Notes: generated by a model not told the origin, from the sequence alone. A DNA stretch of 64,000 bases from Haloferax mediterranei ATCC 33500 (GCF_000306765.2 NC_017942.1:1-64000); one strand, 5' to 3'. Numbered from the stretch's first letter, positions 8,310 to 17,733 are shown. Numbers and translations: made by a program.

Positions 8310-9089
8310 CTACATGTCGGGAGACTCCATGATCTCCGGCACTCCCTGCGCGGTGACAGTCTCACCGATGACGTACGACGCGGCGGGACTGGCGAGGAAC
8401 TGCGCGAGATCTGCTATCTCCTCGGTGGTTCCGATACGTCGCTGGACTTCCTCACGGTCGATGTCGTCGGCGCTGACGCCCATCTGGCGCTCGACGCCTG
8501 TTGTGGCAACGAATCCCGGTGCGATGCAGTTGACACGCACGTCGTCGCTGGCCCACTCGAACGCGAGCGTCGAGGTGAGATTGATGACGCCCGCCTTCGC
8601 CGCCCCGTAGTGGCTCATGTGGGGCGATCCCTTCTGTCCCGCGACGCTGGCCAGATTGATGACCGCACCTCCGCCACCCTCGCGCATATGCTCGCCTGCG
8701 ACCTGTGTACAGTGGTACGTCCCGTGGAGATTGATGTCCACAATGGTCTCCCATCCGTTCTCGCTGATGCCCTCAAAAGGAGCCATGAAACTCGCCCCGG
8801 CGTTATTGACCAGCACGTCGATACCACCGAACTCCTCGACGGTAACGTCAACGAGTGCCTCGACGGCGTCACGGTCAGTTACGTCGCACTCGACGGCAAG
8901 GGCGGTCCCCTCGCGGTCGCTCTCTTCGATACTATCGGCGACTGGTTCGACGTTCTCCAGTTCGCGCGAACAGACCACCACGTCCGCGCCGTCATCCGCG
9001 AACCGCTCTGCGATTTTCTTTCCGATACCACTGGACGAGCCCGTGACTATCGCAGTCTGACCGGCGACACTGAACTGTTCGGTCGTCAT
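8310..9089 (-). CDS. Short-chain dehydrogenase/reductase
   Basis: A 259-aa SDR. TGSSSGIG near residue 16 binds the dinucleotide, NNAG near residue 93 stabilises the fold, and the Ser-Tyr-Lys catalytic set includes YGAAK near residue 160. The family oxidises or reduces hydroxyacyl, sugar or alcohol substrates with NAD(P). Because it sits beside acyl-CoA genes, a 3-hydroxyacyl or alcohol substrate is plausible. It is transcribed away from the HAD gene; 8200-8309 downstream carries only debris. Confidence 0.88.
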   Translation of the reverse strand: MTTEQFSVAGQTAIVTGSSSGIGKKIAERFADDGADVVVCSRELENVEPVADSIEESDREGTALAVECDVTDRDAVEALVDVTVEEFGGIDVLVNNAGASFMAPFEGISENGWETIVDINLHGTYHCTQVAGEHMREGGGGAVINLASVAGQKGSPHMSHYGAAKAGVINLTSTLAFEWASDDVRVNCIAPGFVATTGVERQMGVSADDIDREEVQRRIGTTEEIADLAQFLASPAASYVIGETVTAQGVPEIMESPDM

Positions 9090-9220
9090 GCAACCCCCTC
9101 CGAGATGCGAGTGGCCATTATCATTGTTAGCTTCAGTTCATAATTGCTGTCCTTTGTTAATAAATTTGGTGTGGTTTTTGCAATCGTTATCTTAATCTGA
9201 GGGAATAGACATCACGAACC

Positions 9221-9439
9221 ATGGGCAAGTCAGCGTTCAGTGACAGAGCACGCTCCGGTAACGTCGCGGGACTCCACGATGAGACGGTGGAGCGCCACGT
9301 CGACGACCCGGCGCTCGAAATGCACGAAGGGAAACCACCCGTGATCAGCTCTGGGACCGCTCGGTGTGGTCCCCGGACGGACGCTACGAACTCGGAGCCA
9401 GAACGGACGACCGAAACGAGGTCTAACCGTGGGAGATGA
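9221..9439 (+). CDS. Doubtful small ORF before the HAD gene
   Basis: A 72-aa frame starting at an ATG. The first 40 residues (SGNVAGLHDETVERHVDDP) look like haloarchaeal protein, while the rest overlaps the HAD start in another frame. It may be a gene fragment. No family was recognised. Confidence 0.22.
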   Translation: MGKSAFSDRARSGNVAGLHDETVERHVDDPALEMHEGKPPVISSGTARCGPRTDATNSEPERTTETRSNRGR

Positions 9440-10151
9440 CTGTCAGCGCTGGCGAGCCGTGTTCTGGGACATCGGGGGCGTTATCCTCGACATAGAGTCC
9501 GTCCGCGACGCCCATGAGGTGTTCCTTCGGCGTCTGGTCGAGACGCACGCGCCGGACACGCCGGTCGAGGACGCGATCCAAACGTGGCGAACCGCGGTCG
9601 GACGATACTTCAGCGAGCGCGAGGGAACGGAGTTCCGGCCGGCGCGGACTGCCTACGACCGCACTGTGGCCGAAATCGCTGGGGAGTCGATACCGGCGCC
9701 CGAGTGGCGGCCTGCCTTCGAGGCTGCGACGAGCGAGACGCTTCGACCGAACCCCGATGCCGTCGAGACGATCGACAGACTGGCGGAGAGCGAACTGCAC
9801 GTCGGCGTTCTCAGCGACGTGGACACCGAGGAGGGATTCCGGATTCTGGAGGCATTCGGCGTCAGGGAACGTTTCGATTCGATAATAACTTCCGAGATGG
9901 TCGGCCGAACGAAACCCGACCGGCGGATGTTCGAGACGGCCCTGCGGGAGGCCGACGTAACTGCCGGCGAGGCAATTATGATCGGAGACCGATACGAACA
10001 CGACATGGCTGGCGCGTCGGCGGTGGGGATGACGACTATCGCGTACGGTGCAGACGACGGTCCCGATGTCGATTACGCTGTCGACGACCTCCGGGAAGTA
10101 CTCTCGATAGCCGGCGTTTCGAGCGGGCGCGACGGTTCGGACGGACGCTGA
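9429..10151 (+). CDS. HAD superfamily hydrolase
   Basis: A 240-aa HAD-type phosphatase-like protein starting at GTG 9429. Motif I is WDIGGVILD, with Gly in place of the second Asp as in YihX-like members. Motif II is VLSDVD, the Lys region is GRTKPD, and motif IV is GDRYEHD. A helical cap lies between motif I and residue 115. The catalysed reaction cannot be deduced. It is convergent with the acyl-CoA dehydrogenase gene 10 bp away. Confidence 0.82.
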   Translation: MGDDCQRWRAVFWDIGGVILDIESVRDAHEVFLRRLVETHAPDTPVEDAIQTWRTAVGRYFSEREGTEFRPARTAYDRTVAEIAGESIPAPEWRPAFEAATSETLRPNPDAVETIDRLAESELHVGVLSDVDTEEGFRILEAFGVRERFDSIITSEMVGRTKPDRRMFETALREADVTAGEAIMIGDRYEHDMAGASAVGMTTIAYGADDGPDVDYAVDDLREVLSIAGVSSGRDGSDGR

Positions 10152-10160
10152 ACGCCGGCG

Positions 10161-11378
10161 CTACTCGCCGCGGAATCGCGCCACGTGTTCGACCTCGCTC
10201 GGGTCGGTGTCCTTGAACGCCCGTCTGGCAATAACTCGCTTGTGGACCTCGTCCGCGCCGTCGATGATGCGGAACTGGCGGACGTTTTCGTAGAAGTCCG
10301 CCAGCGGGAGGTCCTTGCCGATGCCGTTTCCACCACAGATTTGAACCGCGGTGTCGATGGCGTCCTGCGCGACGTCCGCGGTGAACACCTTGCTCATCGC
10401 CACCTCGACGCGGGCCTGCTCACCGGACGCGATTCGGTGAGCGGCGTGGCGGACCATCGATCGAGCGGCGTGGAGTCGCGTCTCGATATCGGCGACATCG
10501 AACCGTATCGCCTGCTTGTCCGAGAGCGTCCCCTCGAACGCTCGCCGCTCATCGGCGTACGCCTTCGCCACGTCGAGCGCGCGCTCGGCCATCCCGGAGA
10601 AGCGCATGCAGTGGGTGAGACGGGCAGGGCCGAGTCGCTGTTGGGTGATGGCGAACCCTGCGTTCTCCGCGCCGAGCAAGTTCTCCTCGGGGACTCGAAC
10701 GCTTTCGTATCGAATCTCCGCGTGACCGATTCCGGTGAGCTCGCCGCCGACGTGGGGAATGTCCCGCTCGACGCGGACGCCCGGCGCGTCCGCGGGAACG
10801 AGGAAGAGAGAACACCCCTGGTACGGGTGGGCGTCCTCGTCGGTCCGGGCCATCACCAGCAGGACGTCGGCCTCGGTTCCCTGCGTCGTCCACCACTTGT
10901 GACCGTCGATGACCCATTCGTCTCCGTCCTTCTTCGCAGTCGTCCGAATCATCTTGGGGTCCGACCCGGCCCCGGGTTGGGGTTCGGTCATCGAGAAACC
11001 CGACTTGATGTCACCCTCGACCAGCGGTTCCAGCCACCGCTCCTTCTGTTCGTCCGTCCCGACCAGTTCGAGGGTGTGCATGTTGCCCTCGTCCGGCGCG
11101 TCGACGCGAATGGCCGTCGCACCGAGGAGGCTCCGCCCGGCTGCCTCGAAGACCGGGAGCACCTCGCGGAATCCCATTCCCATCCCGCCGTACTCCTCGG
11201 GGATTTGCGGGGCGTACACGTCGTAATCACTGGCTTTCTCGCGGAGTTTATCTACGGTCTCGTCAGAGACCGGTCCATCGCCGAGGAGTTCCCGCTCGAC
11301 GGGGATGACCTCCTCCTTGACGAAGGTCCGGACTCGTTCGGTGACCTCTCTTCCCCGTTGGGGGTCGTCGTACTTCAT
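10161..11378 (-). CDS. Acyl-CoA dehydrogenase
   Basis: A 405-aa flavoprotein of the ACAD family that catalyses the first, alpha-beta desaturation step of beta-oxidation. Family blocks seen are FSMTEPQPGAGSDP and the KWWTTQG strand in the middle domain, then ICGGNGIGKDLPLADFYENV near the C-terminus. It is divergent from an APH-type kinase across 139 bp. The two together match the ACAD10/ACAD11-type pairing of kinase and dehydrogenase used for 4-hydroxy fatty acids, a role inferred here from context. Confidence 0.9.
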   Translation of the reverse strand: MKYDDPQRGREVTERVRTFVKEEVIPVERELLGDGPVSDETVDKLREKASDYDVYAPQIPEEYGGMGMGFREVLPVFEAAGRSLLGATAIRVDAPDEGNMHTLELVGTDEQKERWLEPLVEGDIKSGFSMTEPQPGAGSDPKMIRTTAKKDGDEWVIDGHKWWTTQGTEADVLLVMARTDEDAHPYQGCSLFLVPADAPGVRVERDIPHVGGELTGIGHAEIRYESVRVPEENLLGAENAGFAITQQRLGPARLTHCMRFSGMAERALDVAKAYADERRAFEGTLSDKQAIRFDVADIETRLHAARSMVRHAAHRIASGEQARVEVAMSKVFTADVAQDAIDTAVQICGGNGIGKDLPLADFYENVRQFRIIDGADEVHKRVIARRAFKDTDPSEVEHVARFRGE

Positions 11379-11517
11379 ATTCTAAAATCTCAAAAACGAT
11401 GTAAAAGCATTTTCCCGAATTTATTACCTTCGTAAGTTCTATACTGGTATTGTACGAACAATAGACGCAAAATCTCGACGCAGCGGTCGCCGAATCCGCC
11501 GACAGACAGACCAACCC

Positions 11518-12588
11518 ATGAAAGACACCGACAAAGACTACTTCGAACGACTCGTCGACCAGCAGGCGCTCAGGAACTATCTCTCCGAACGGTTGGGTCC
11601 CGTCGAGGAGTACTCCGTCCGATACCACGCGGAGGGCCACTCCAACGAGACGCTCTTCGTGACGTGGGGAGACCGGGAACTCGTGGTTCGGCGGCCCCCG
11701 CCGGGCGAGACCGCCGAAACCGCCCACGACGTGTTGCGGGAGTCCCGCGTGCTGGACACGTTGCAGGACACCGACGTACCGATTCCGAAGACCGTGCTGG
11801 CCTGCGAGGACCACTCGGTCGTCGGAAGCGATTTCTACGTGATGAAGCGAGTTGAGGGCGACGTACTCAGAGACGAGGAACCCGACCGTTTCGAGACGGC
11901 AGAGTCGCGGCGGCGTATCGGCGAGGAACTCGTCGACACGCTCGCCGCGATTCACACCGTCGACTACGGCGACGTCGGCCTCGGTGAGTTCGGCCATCCG
12001 GCGGGATACACCGAGCGACAAGTCGAACGCTGGACCCAGCAGTTGGAGTGGGCGTTCGAACGCACCGCCGACGAACGGACGGTGCCCGAACTCCGAGAGG
12101 TCGGTGACTGGCTCGCGGACAACTGCCCGAGTGACCACGAACACGCGCTGGTCCACGGTGACTACAAACTCGATAATGTGATGTACACACCGGGTACGCC
12201 GCCCGAACTGGCCGCGGTTCTCGACTGGGAGATGGCGACGCTCGGCGATCCGCTTGCCGACCTCGGTTGGATGCTAGCCTATTGGCGCGATCCGGGGGAC
12301 CCCGACCCCGCGACGCCCGAACTGACCGCCACGTTCATGGAGTCCGAAGAATATCCGACCCGCCGCGACCTCGTCGAGCGGTACGAGCGTGAGACCGGCA
12401 TCGAGTACGAACACGGCCGATTCTACCGGACGCTCGCAGTGTACAAACTCGCCGCGCTGGGCGAGATGTTCTACCGGCGGTACCTCGAAGGAAACAGCGA
12501 CGACCCGATGTATCCCCTGATGGAACAGCGGGTTTCCGCTCTTGCTCGACGCGCCGAGCGGATAATCGAGGGGAACGAGCCGTTGTAG
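11518..12588 (+). CDS. APH-type phosphotransferase next to acyl-CoA dehydrogenase
   Basis: A 356-aa aminoglycoside-phosphotransferase-fold kinase. The catalytic loop HGDYKLDN is at residues 213-220 and the metal-binding DWE at 236-238, followed by TLGDPLADLGW, which is typical of ACAD10/11 kinase domains rather than antibiotic-resistance enzymes. In that family the kinase phosphorylates a hydroxyacyl-CoA so that the partner dehydrogenase can remove the group. Divergent placement from the ACAD at 10161-11378 supports this reading. Confidence 0.82.
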   Translation: MKDTDKDYFERLVDQQALRNYLSERLGPVEEYSVRYHAEGHSNETLFVTWGDRELVVRRPPPGETAETAHDVLRESRVLDTLQDTDVPIPKTVLACEDHSVVGSDFYVMKRVEGDVLRDEEPDRFETAESRRRIGEELVDTLAAIHTVDYGDVGLGEFGHPAGYTERQVERWTQQLEWAFERTADERTVPELREVGDWLADNCPSDHEHALVHGDYKLDNVMYTPGTPPELAAVLDWEMATLGDPLADLGWMLAYWRDPGDPDPATPELTATFMESEEYPTRRDLVERYERETGIEYEHGRFYRTLAVYKLAALGEMFYRRYLEGNSDDPMYPLMEQRVSALARRAERIIEGNEPL

Positions 12589-12832
12589 GGCCGAGACCAC
12601 ACCGCTCCCGCGAGAGGACGTTCACGCACGAGACACTGTTGCTCTGCTATGGTGGGCCGGTCGATAGGCATCTTGGAATGTAGGAGCTGCATCCCCACAT
12701 CGGGGAGTTCACTAACAACACTTACTATAGTAACGTTATCAAATACTATTGTTTGATATTGACCGAATGAACTTTACATATGTAGATTTTGTCAGTGGAT
12801 TTAAGTTGACACGTTCCGAAACAGATGGATGA

Positions 12833-14797
12833 ATGACAAACACTAACATTGAGAAGGTGTCCGTACTCGGAGCAGGGAACATGGGCCACGGAATCGTGGA
12901 AGTCGTCGCTATCGCCGGATACGACGTCACGATGCGCGACGTTGAGGAGGACCTCGTCGCCGACGGATACGAGGATATCAAGTGGAGTTTAGAGAAACTG
13001 GCCGAAAAGGACCGCCTTGACGAGTCCGTCGATGACATCCTCGACCGCATCGACACTGCGGTCGAACTGGAACCTGCAGTTGCCGACGCCGACCTCGTTA
13101 TCGAGGCCGCCCCAGAGCGGATGGACCTCAAGAAGGACATTTTCGGCGATCTCGACGCATTCGCGCCGGACAACGCGCTGCTCGCGTCGAACACGTCAAG
13201 CCTCAGTATCACGGAGATGGCTCCCGCGACCTCCCGACCCGAGGACGTGGTGGGGATGCACTTTTTCAATCCGCCGGTGAAGATGGACTTGGTCGAGGTT
13301 ATTTACGGCGAAGAAACCAGTGACGAAACCGCCGAGGTCGCCTATGAGTTCGTCGAATCGCTCGACAAAACGCCGATTTACGTCCGGAAGGATGTCCACG
13401 GGTTCGTCGTCAACACGGTTCTCGGGCCGTTCATCGACGAACCCGCGTGGATGGTTTCGAACGAGGAGGCGACGATACGCGAGGCGGACGCCGCTATGGT
13501 GCACCGACGTGGCTACCCAATGGGACCGTTCGAACTCGTAGACCTCTCTGGAATCGACGTGGGGTATCACGTCCGAACGGAGGCCGAGCGGCCGATACCG
13601 CCGATCATGGAGGAGAAGGTCGAAGCCAACGAACTCGGCCGTAAGACGGGACGGGGGTACTACGACTACAAAAATGGTGACGGGGTCAATTACGAACCCA
13701 GTGACGGTGAGCGTTTCGACACGCTGCGCATTGAGGCCCGTATGGTCAACGAGGCCGCACGACTAGTCGGCGACGACGTGGCGACGCCCGATGAGATCGA
13801 TACTGGGGTCCGTCTCGGCCTCGGCTTCCCGGAGGGTATCTGCAGGCGCGGTGACGAAATCGGACTCGATGCAGTTCTCGATAAACTCCGGAGCCTCCAC
13901 GAGAAGACGGGAGCAGACCGGTTCGAACCTGACGACTACCTCGTCGAACTCGTTGAGCAGGGCCGGACGGGCGAGGACGCAGGGACGGGGTTCCACGACT
14001 ACGGTTTGGACGGCGGTGACGGACCGGGTGAGTACCGGCTACTGAACTACGTGTTATCCGGAGACGGACTGCTCGAAGTGGAACTCGACCGCCCGGAGCG
14101 CATGAACGCCCTCTCGATGGATCTTCTCGGCGAAATTGACGAACTGCTATCGTCAGTGAACTCCGACGACGTTCGGTGCGTCACGTTCGAAGGTGCGGGC
14201 GACCGCGCCTTCAGCGCCGGGGCAGACATCGGCGGCTTTGCGGACCTCGACCCGACCGACGCCATGGACGTGACGCCGGCGTTCGAGACCGTCAACGACT
14301 TCGAGCGGCCCACCATCGCCAAGATAGACGGCTACTGCCTCGGTGCGGGCCTGGAACTGGCGCTCGCCTGCGATCTCCGAGTGGCGACCGCGGACGCGGA
14401 GTTCGGGTCACCCGAAATCGGACTCGGTCTGATTCCGGGCGGGGGCGGAACCCAGCGACTCCTCCGATTGCTTGGGGAGACGCGGGCCAAGGAACTTGTG
14501 TTCAGGGGGAACCGCATCGATGCCGAGCGCGCCGAGGAGTGGGGGCTGGTCAACCGTGCTGTCCCGACCGAGGAATTCGACGACACCGTCTCCCAGTTCG
14601 TGGACGACGTTCTCGAAGGGCCGCCCGTCGGTCTGAAAGTGGCGAAGAAGGTAATGAACGAGGGAGCCGACGCGAGCCTTGACGCCGCGCTGGCGATGGA
14701 GAGTCAGGGCTTCGGTCTGCTCATGAGCACCGAGGACGTACGCGAGGGGACAGCCGCGTTCCGCGATAACCGCGACCCCGAATTCCGCGGTGAATGA
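12833..14797 (+). CDS. 3-Hydroxyacyl-CoA dehydrogenase / enoyl-CoA hydratase fusion
   Basis: A 654-aa bifunctional beta-oxidation enzyme. The N-terminal dehydrogenase begins with the NAD-binding GAGNMGHG (residues 13-20) and has the GMHFFNPP segment near 143. From about residue 400 an enoyl-CoA hydratase/crotonase domain follows, with FSAGADIGGF and GYCLGAGLELALACD oxyanion motifs and GLIPGGGGTQRL. The domain order is the reverse of bacterial FadB and is the usual archaeal one. The two domains would hydrate enoyl-CoA and oxidise the hydroxyacyl-CoA product. Confidence 0.93.
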   Translation: MTNTNIEKVSVLGAGNMGHGIVEVVAIAGYDVTMRDVEEDLVADGYEDIKWSLEKLAEKDRLDESVDDILDRIDTAVELEPAVADADLVIEAAPERMDLKKDIFGDLDAFAPDNALLASNTSSLSITEMAPATSRPEDVVGMHFFNPPVKMDLVEVIYGEETSDETAEVAYEFVESLDKTPIYVRKDVHGFVVNTVLGPFIDEPAWMVSNEEATIREADAAMVHRRGYPMGPFELVDLSGIDVGYHVRTEAERPIPPIMEEKVEANELGRKTGRGYYDYKNGDGVNYEPSDGERFDTLRIEARMVNEAARLVGDDVATPDEIDTGVRLGLGFPEGICRRGDEIGLDAVLDKLRSLHEKTGADRFEPDDYLVELVEQGRTGEDAGTGFHDYGLDGGDGPGEYRLLNYVLSGDGLLEVELDRPERMNALSMDLLGEIDELLSSVNSDDVRCVTFEGAGDRAFSAGADIGGFADLDPTDAMDVTPAFETVNDFERPTIAKIDGYCLGAGLELALACDLRVATADAEFGSPEIGLGLIPGGGGTQRLLRLLGETRAKELVFRGNRIDAERAEEWGLVNRAVPTEEFDDTVSQFVDDVLEGPPVGLKVAKKVMNEGADASLDAALAMESQGFGLLMSTEDVREGTAAFRDNRDPEFRGE

Positions 14798-14863
14798 CGC
14801 GAGCGGAGGACTGTTGAGCCAACAACCGAACGAGCTACGAGCCTTCGTGGACCGGCACGGATA

Positions 14864-14972
14864 TACTGTCGGCTGTACTTCTTTGAATAGCTGGCCGCCG
14901 AAGAACGGAGTTCGAGTCACCGAAACGGAGCCTTTCAGACACGAATCTTCACGCACTTACAGCCGACAGTAT
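14864..14972. mobile_element. MITE, family A copy 1
   Basis: About 109 bp bounded by near-perfect terminal inverted repeats ATACTGTCGGCTGTA / TACAGCCGACAGTAT. No coding capacity. Read in reverse complement it matches a second copy at 19624-19733, including GTAAGTNCGTGAAGA just inside one end and TATTNAAAGAA inside the other. A TA duplication at the borders is possible. It lies downstream of the beta-oxidation fusion gene. Confidence 0.8.
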
Positions 14973-15059
14973 ACCTCTCGAGGCTGGGACTGACCGTCGA
15001 AGAAATCGAAGGGAGCGACTCGTCCTGTCGGTCCCGTACGACGACAAACTAGCTAACCC

Positions 15060-15351
15060 TGCACCGGGAATCGGGACGTCGTCCACGGTACGCTCGTGTT
15101 CGCCACGAGGATGCGACTCACGCGCCCGTCCTCGGACCGCCGCTCGATGTCATGACGTTCTACGAAGTCGACGACTCCGCTTTACTGCCCCGTCTGACTC
15201 TCGGGGATAGGATTCACATCGAACTGGAACTGATAGCAAAAGGGCCGTGAGACTATCTGACCGCGAGCAGCGTCGTTCGGTACGACGCGACGTGATGGAT
15301 CAGCGAGACGAGGCTGTGCTGTCCTGCGAAGTGCTCTCGCTAGTGCGATAG
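15060..15351 (+). pseudogene. Decayed MaoC-type (hot-dog) dehydratase remnant
   Basis: Broken coding sequence reading LPRLTLGDRIHIELEL, then after an in-frame stop DYLTASSVVRYDAT, then after a frameshift DQRDEAVLSCEVLSLVR. The order and spacing match the C-terminal hot-dog strands of MaoC-like enoyl-CoA hydratases (the GD..H.ELEV turn and a V.SGEVL-like end). At least one stop and one frameshift are present. The context of beta-oxidation genes supports the identification. Confidence 0.45.
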
Positions 15352-15359
15352 CCCGGCGT

Positions 15360-15887
15360 CTACTCCGGATACTCGTCGTTCAGCCCCTCAAAAATCTCCG
15401 GGTCGGTTCGGAACTTGAGCACGTTGTGAACCACGGAGTTACGGATGTTATCGACGACGTCGCCGTGTTCCTTGTAGAACTCGTGTATCCACCGCGACTC
15501 GTCCTGCAGATTGGAGAACATCATCACGGTCTTCCACTGGTACTCGCCGTCCGAGAGGAAGTAGAACAGGGTGTGGGGATCGTTGCGGATGTACTCCATC
15601 GCGTCCCGCCACCCCTCCTCGAAGTTCTCCGGGTTGAACTTGAATTCGAAGAGGCTGAAGGTGTAGTACTCCTCGTTGGGGATTATCGCCTCCCGGAAGA
15701 CGCCCTCGTTGCGCATCTCTCGGATAGACTCGCTTACGGTGACGTGAGACACCTCGATGTCGTACTTCTCCTCGAGGATGGAGGTAAGCTCTCGTGAGGA
15801 CAGCTGCGGGTCCTGGGTCAGTTCCCGCAAGATGGCAATGTCCCGTTCCTTGAACGTCCAGTTCGGTGCGTCCGTCTGATCACTCAT
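15360..15887 (-). CDS. Winged-helix Lrp/AsnC-like regulator
   Basis: A 175-aa protein with an N-terminal winged helix (residues 12-65, ERDIAILRELTQDPQLSSREL then VTVSESIREMRNEG) and a C-terminal ligand-like domain rich in aromatic residues. The C-terminal half is not a standard RAM domain. It sits between acyl-CoA genes and is convergent with the debris before it, so it may regulate the catabolic region. The effector is unknown. Confidence 0.72.
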   Translation of the reverse strand: MSDQTDAPNWTFKERDIAILRELTQDPQLSSRELTSILEEKYDIEVSHVTVSESIREMRNEGVFREAIIPNEEYYTFSLFEFKFNPENFEEGWRDAMEYIRNDPHTLFYFLSDGEYQWKTVMMFSNLQDESRWIHEFYKEHGDVVDNIRNSVVHNVLKFRTDPEIFEGLNDEYPE

Positions 15888-15910
15888 ACATTTGGCTTCC
15901 TACGACCGGT

Positions 15911-16082
15911 TTATGAGGGTTCTCCTTCGGCGAGGAACAGATGGAGCCGGTCGCGGTACGCGTTTGGTCGGTCCTCCACGACCCAGTGATAGGCGTTCCC
16001 AGCACGGACAACTCCGCGCCCGGTCGCCAGCCTTACCCGCGTCGTAGTACGACACGTCTAGTTCGTGTCCGTTAACATCCAC
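15911..16082 (-). pseudogene. Alpha/beta hydrolase with internal deletion
   Basis: The first codons (GTG at 16082) give DVNGHELDVSYYDAG, the typical N-terminal strand of an alpha/beta hydrolase. After a jump in frame the same strand gives AGNAYHWVVEDRPNAYRDRL and HLFLAEGEPS before the stop at 15911, like the C-terminal His-containing end of the same fold. The 200 or more residues between them are missing. A deletion scar, not a functional gene. Confidence 0.5.
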
Positions 16083-16129
16083 TGTCGTCGTGCGCTGCTC
16101 GTCGGTCCACGCCTCGTGTCCCGTTATCG

Positions 16130-17269
16130 TTAGAGCAGGGTGTCGGCGATGATGTTCTTCTGAATTTCGCTCGTTCCCTCGTAGATCTTCGTGATGCGAG
16201 CGTCACGGTAGTACCGTTCGACGGGATGGTCGGTGACGAATCCCGCGCCGCCGTGGACCTGAATCGCCTCGTCGGCGGCGTCGACCGCGTGTTCGCTGGC
16301 GAACAGCTTCGCCATGCTCGCGAACTGAGTGGCCAGCTGGTCGTCGCCGCTCTCGACGTAGGACGCCGCCCTGTACGCGAGCGAGCGGGCTGCCTCGATG
16401 TTAGTCGCCATCTCAGCGAGCTTGTGCTGTATGGCCTGAAAGTCGGCGATCTTCTGGTCGAACTGCTCGCGTTCGTCGGCGTAATCGAGCGCCGCGTCGA
16501 GCGCGGCCTGGGCTGTCCCGACTGCTTGGGCCGCGACGCTGACTCGGCCGCTGGCAAAGAAGTCCATGAGCTGGTAGAACCCCTCGTCGACTCCGCCGAT
16601 GACGTTCTCCTCGGGCACGCGAACGTCGTCCAGAATGACCTCGGCGAGGTCCGACGCCCGGATACCGAGTTTATTATCTATCTTCTCGGTCCTGAAGCCG
16701 TCGGCGTCGGTGGGTACGAGGAACGCGGTGATACCACGATTGCCGTCGCCGGGCGACGTCTTGGTCATCACGACCGCGATGTCGGCGACGGTCCCGTTCG
16801 TTATCCACATCTTGTTACCGTTGATGACCCACTCGTTACCGTCCCGTTCTGCGTGGGTTTCGATGCCGGCGACGTTGGATCCGTGTGCAGGTTCGGAGAT
16901 ACAGCTACAGCACGCCGACTCGCCGGAGGCGATTCGCGGGAGCCACTCCTCTTTCATCCACTCGTCGCCGTACTTCTGAATCATATCGGTCCCGAACCCC
17001 CGACTTCCGATCGCGCTACCGATGCCGGGGTCGGCGCGCCAGAGTTCCTCGGTCACGACCGTCGCCGAGAGGGTGTCCATTCCGGCACCGCCGTACTCGA
17101 CCGGAATGCTCGGGGCTACGAAGTCGAGTTCGGCGGCCTTCTGGACGAGGGTCGCCGGATACTGCCTCTGCTCGTCGTGCTCTCGAGCGACCGGTTCGAT
17201 CTCCTCCTCGCCGAACTCCCGGACCGCCTCGCGTATCGCGTGCTGCTCGTCTGACAGTCGAAATGTCAT
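16130..17269 (-). CDS. Acyl-CoA dehydrogenase (second)
   Basis: A 379-aa ACAD with the full family layout: FAD-binding segment ISEPAHGSNVAG near residue 150 and the substrate strand NGNKMWITNG. The C-terminal catalytic block is VHGGAGFVTDHPVERYYRD, followed by ITKIYEGTSEIQ with the usual glutamate. It should carry out the desaturation step of beta-oxidation. It is a canonical short- or medium-chain type, unlike the ACAD10-like enzyme at 10161-11378, so two chain-length or substrate classes may be served. Confidence 0.93.
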   Translation of the reverse strand: MTFRLSDEQHAIREAVREFGEEEIEPVAREHDEQRQYPATLVQKAAELDFVAPSIPVEYGGAGMDTLSATVVTEELWRADPGIGSAIGSRGFGTDMIQKYGDEWMKEEWLPRIASGESACCSCISEPAHGSNVAGIETHAERDGNEWVINGNKMWITNGTVADIAVVMTKTSPGDGNRGITAFLVPTDADGFRTEKIDNKLGIRASDLAEVILDDVRVPEENVIGGVDEGFYQLMDFFASGRVSVAAQAVGTAQAALDAALDYADEREQFDQKIADFQAIQHKLAEMATNIEAARSLAYRAASYVESGDDQLATQFASMAKLFASEHAVDAADEAIQVHGGAGFVTDHPVERYYRDARITKIYEGTSEIQKNIIADTLL

Positions 17270-17394
17270 ACCCTCACATCACCTTCCAATAAAAAGTATT
17301 TTGGGATTATTTCAACCACTGTTAATAGTAATCCAGTTTTTAGCGTACAGTTGACTGGCAGTTCACGTGTCCGAGCGTCTGCCGACCCGGTATA

Positions 17395-17529
17395 CGCGCC
17401 CCAGTGCTACGCGAGTACGGCGAACCGCTCGAAAGCAAGGACGTGGACCGCTTGGAGTCCGGTCCGGGCGGCGTGGTCGTCTAGACCGAGGCCTGCGGAA
17501 TCTGCCGGAGCGACTGGCACACCTGGCAA
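17395..17529 (+). pseudogene. N-terminal fragment of a zinc alcohol dehydrogenase
   Basis: The plus strand reads RAPVLREYGEPLESKDVD, then after an in-frame TAG EACGICRSDWHTWQ. The intact ADH at 20325-21392 has EACGICRSDWHAWQ at the same place, so this is a truncated relative containing the first catalytic zinc Cys. Sequence after residue 45 is unrelated. One stop and a hard 3' boundary make it a remnant. Confidence 0.6.
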
Positions 17530-17535
17530 CTCGAT

Positions 17536-17733
17536 TCGGATGCCGACGATGCGGTGGCCCTCCGGGAGACGCGGGACCACGGCGACGTAGACGGTCTGCT
17601 CCATGAAGCCGATCTCTTCCGGGATGGCAGCCACCTCGACGCCATCGTCGACCTTCTGGGGTTCGAGTTGGCCGGTCTCCCACGTCGACTCGTGCTCCAG
17701 TCCGTCGGCAATCGCCGAGAGCGTTGTGCCGCT
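17536..17733 (-). pseudogene. Unidentified coding fragment
   Basis: A minus-strand frame reading SAIADGLEHESTWETGQLEP and AIPEEIGFMEQTVYVAVVPR has normal haloarchaeal composition and hydrophobic periodicity. It has no start and runs into the ADH fragment. It looks like the interior of a deleted gene. No family was recognised. Confidence 0.3.

Noticed and set aside
10185..11435. 416-aa plus-strand ORF
   Set aside because: Antisense to the acyl-CoA dehydrogenase, which has clear family motifs.
11449..11462. ATTGT-ACGA-ACAAT dyad between the ACAD and kinase genes
   Set aside because: Only 5-bp arms and a single copy; not enough to call an operator, although the position would suit one.
16226..17254. 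342-aa plus-strand ORF
   Set aside because: Antisense shadow of the second acyl-CoA dehydrogenase.
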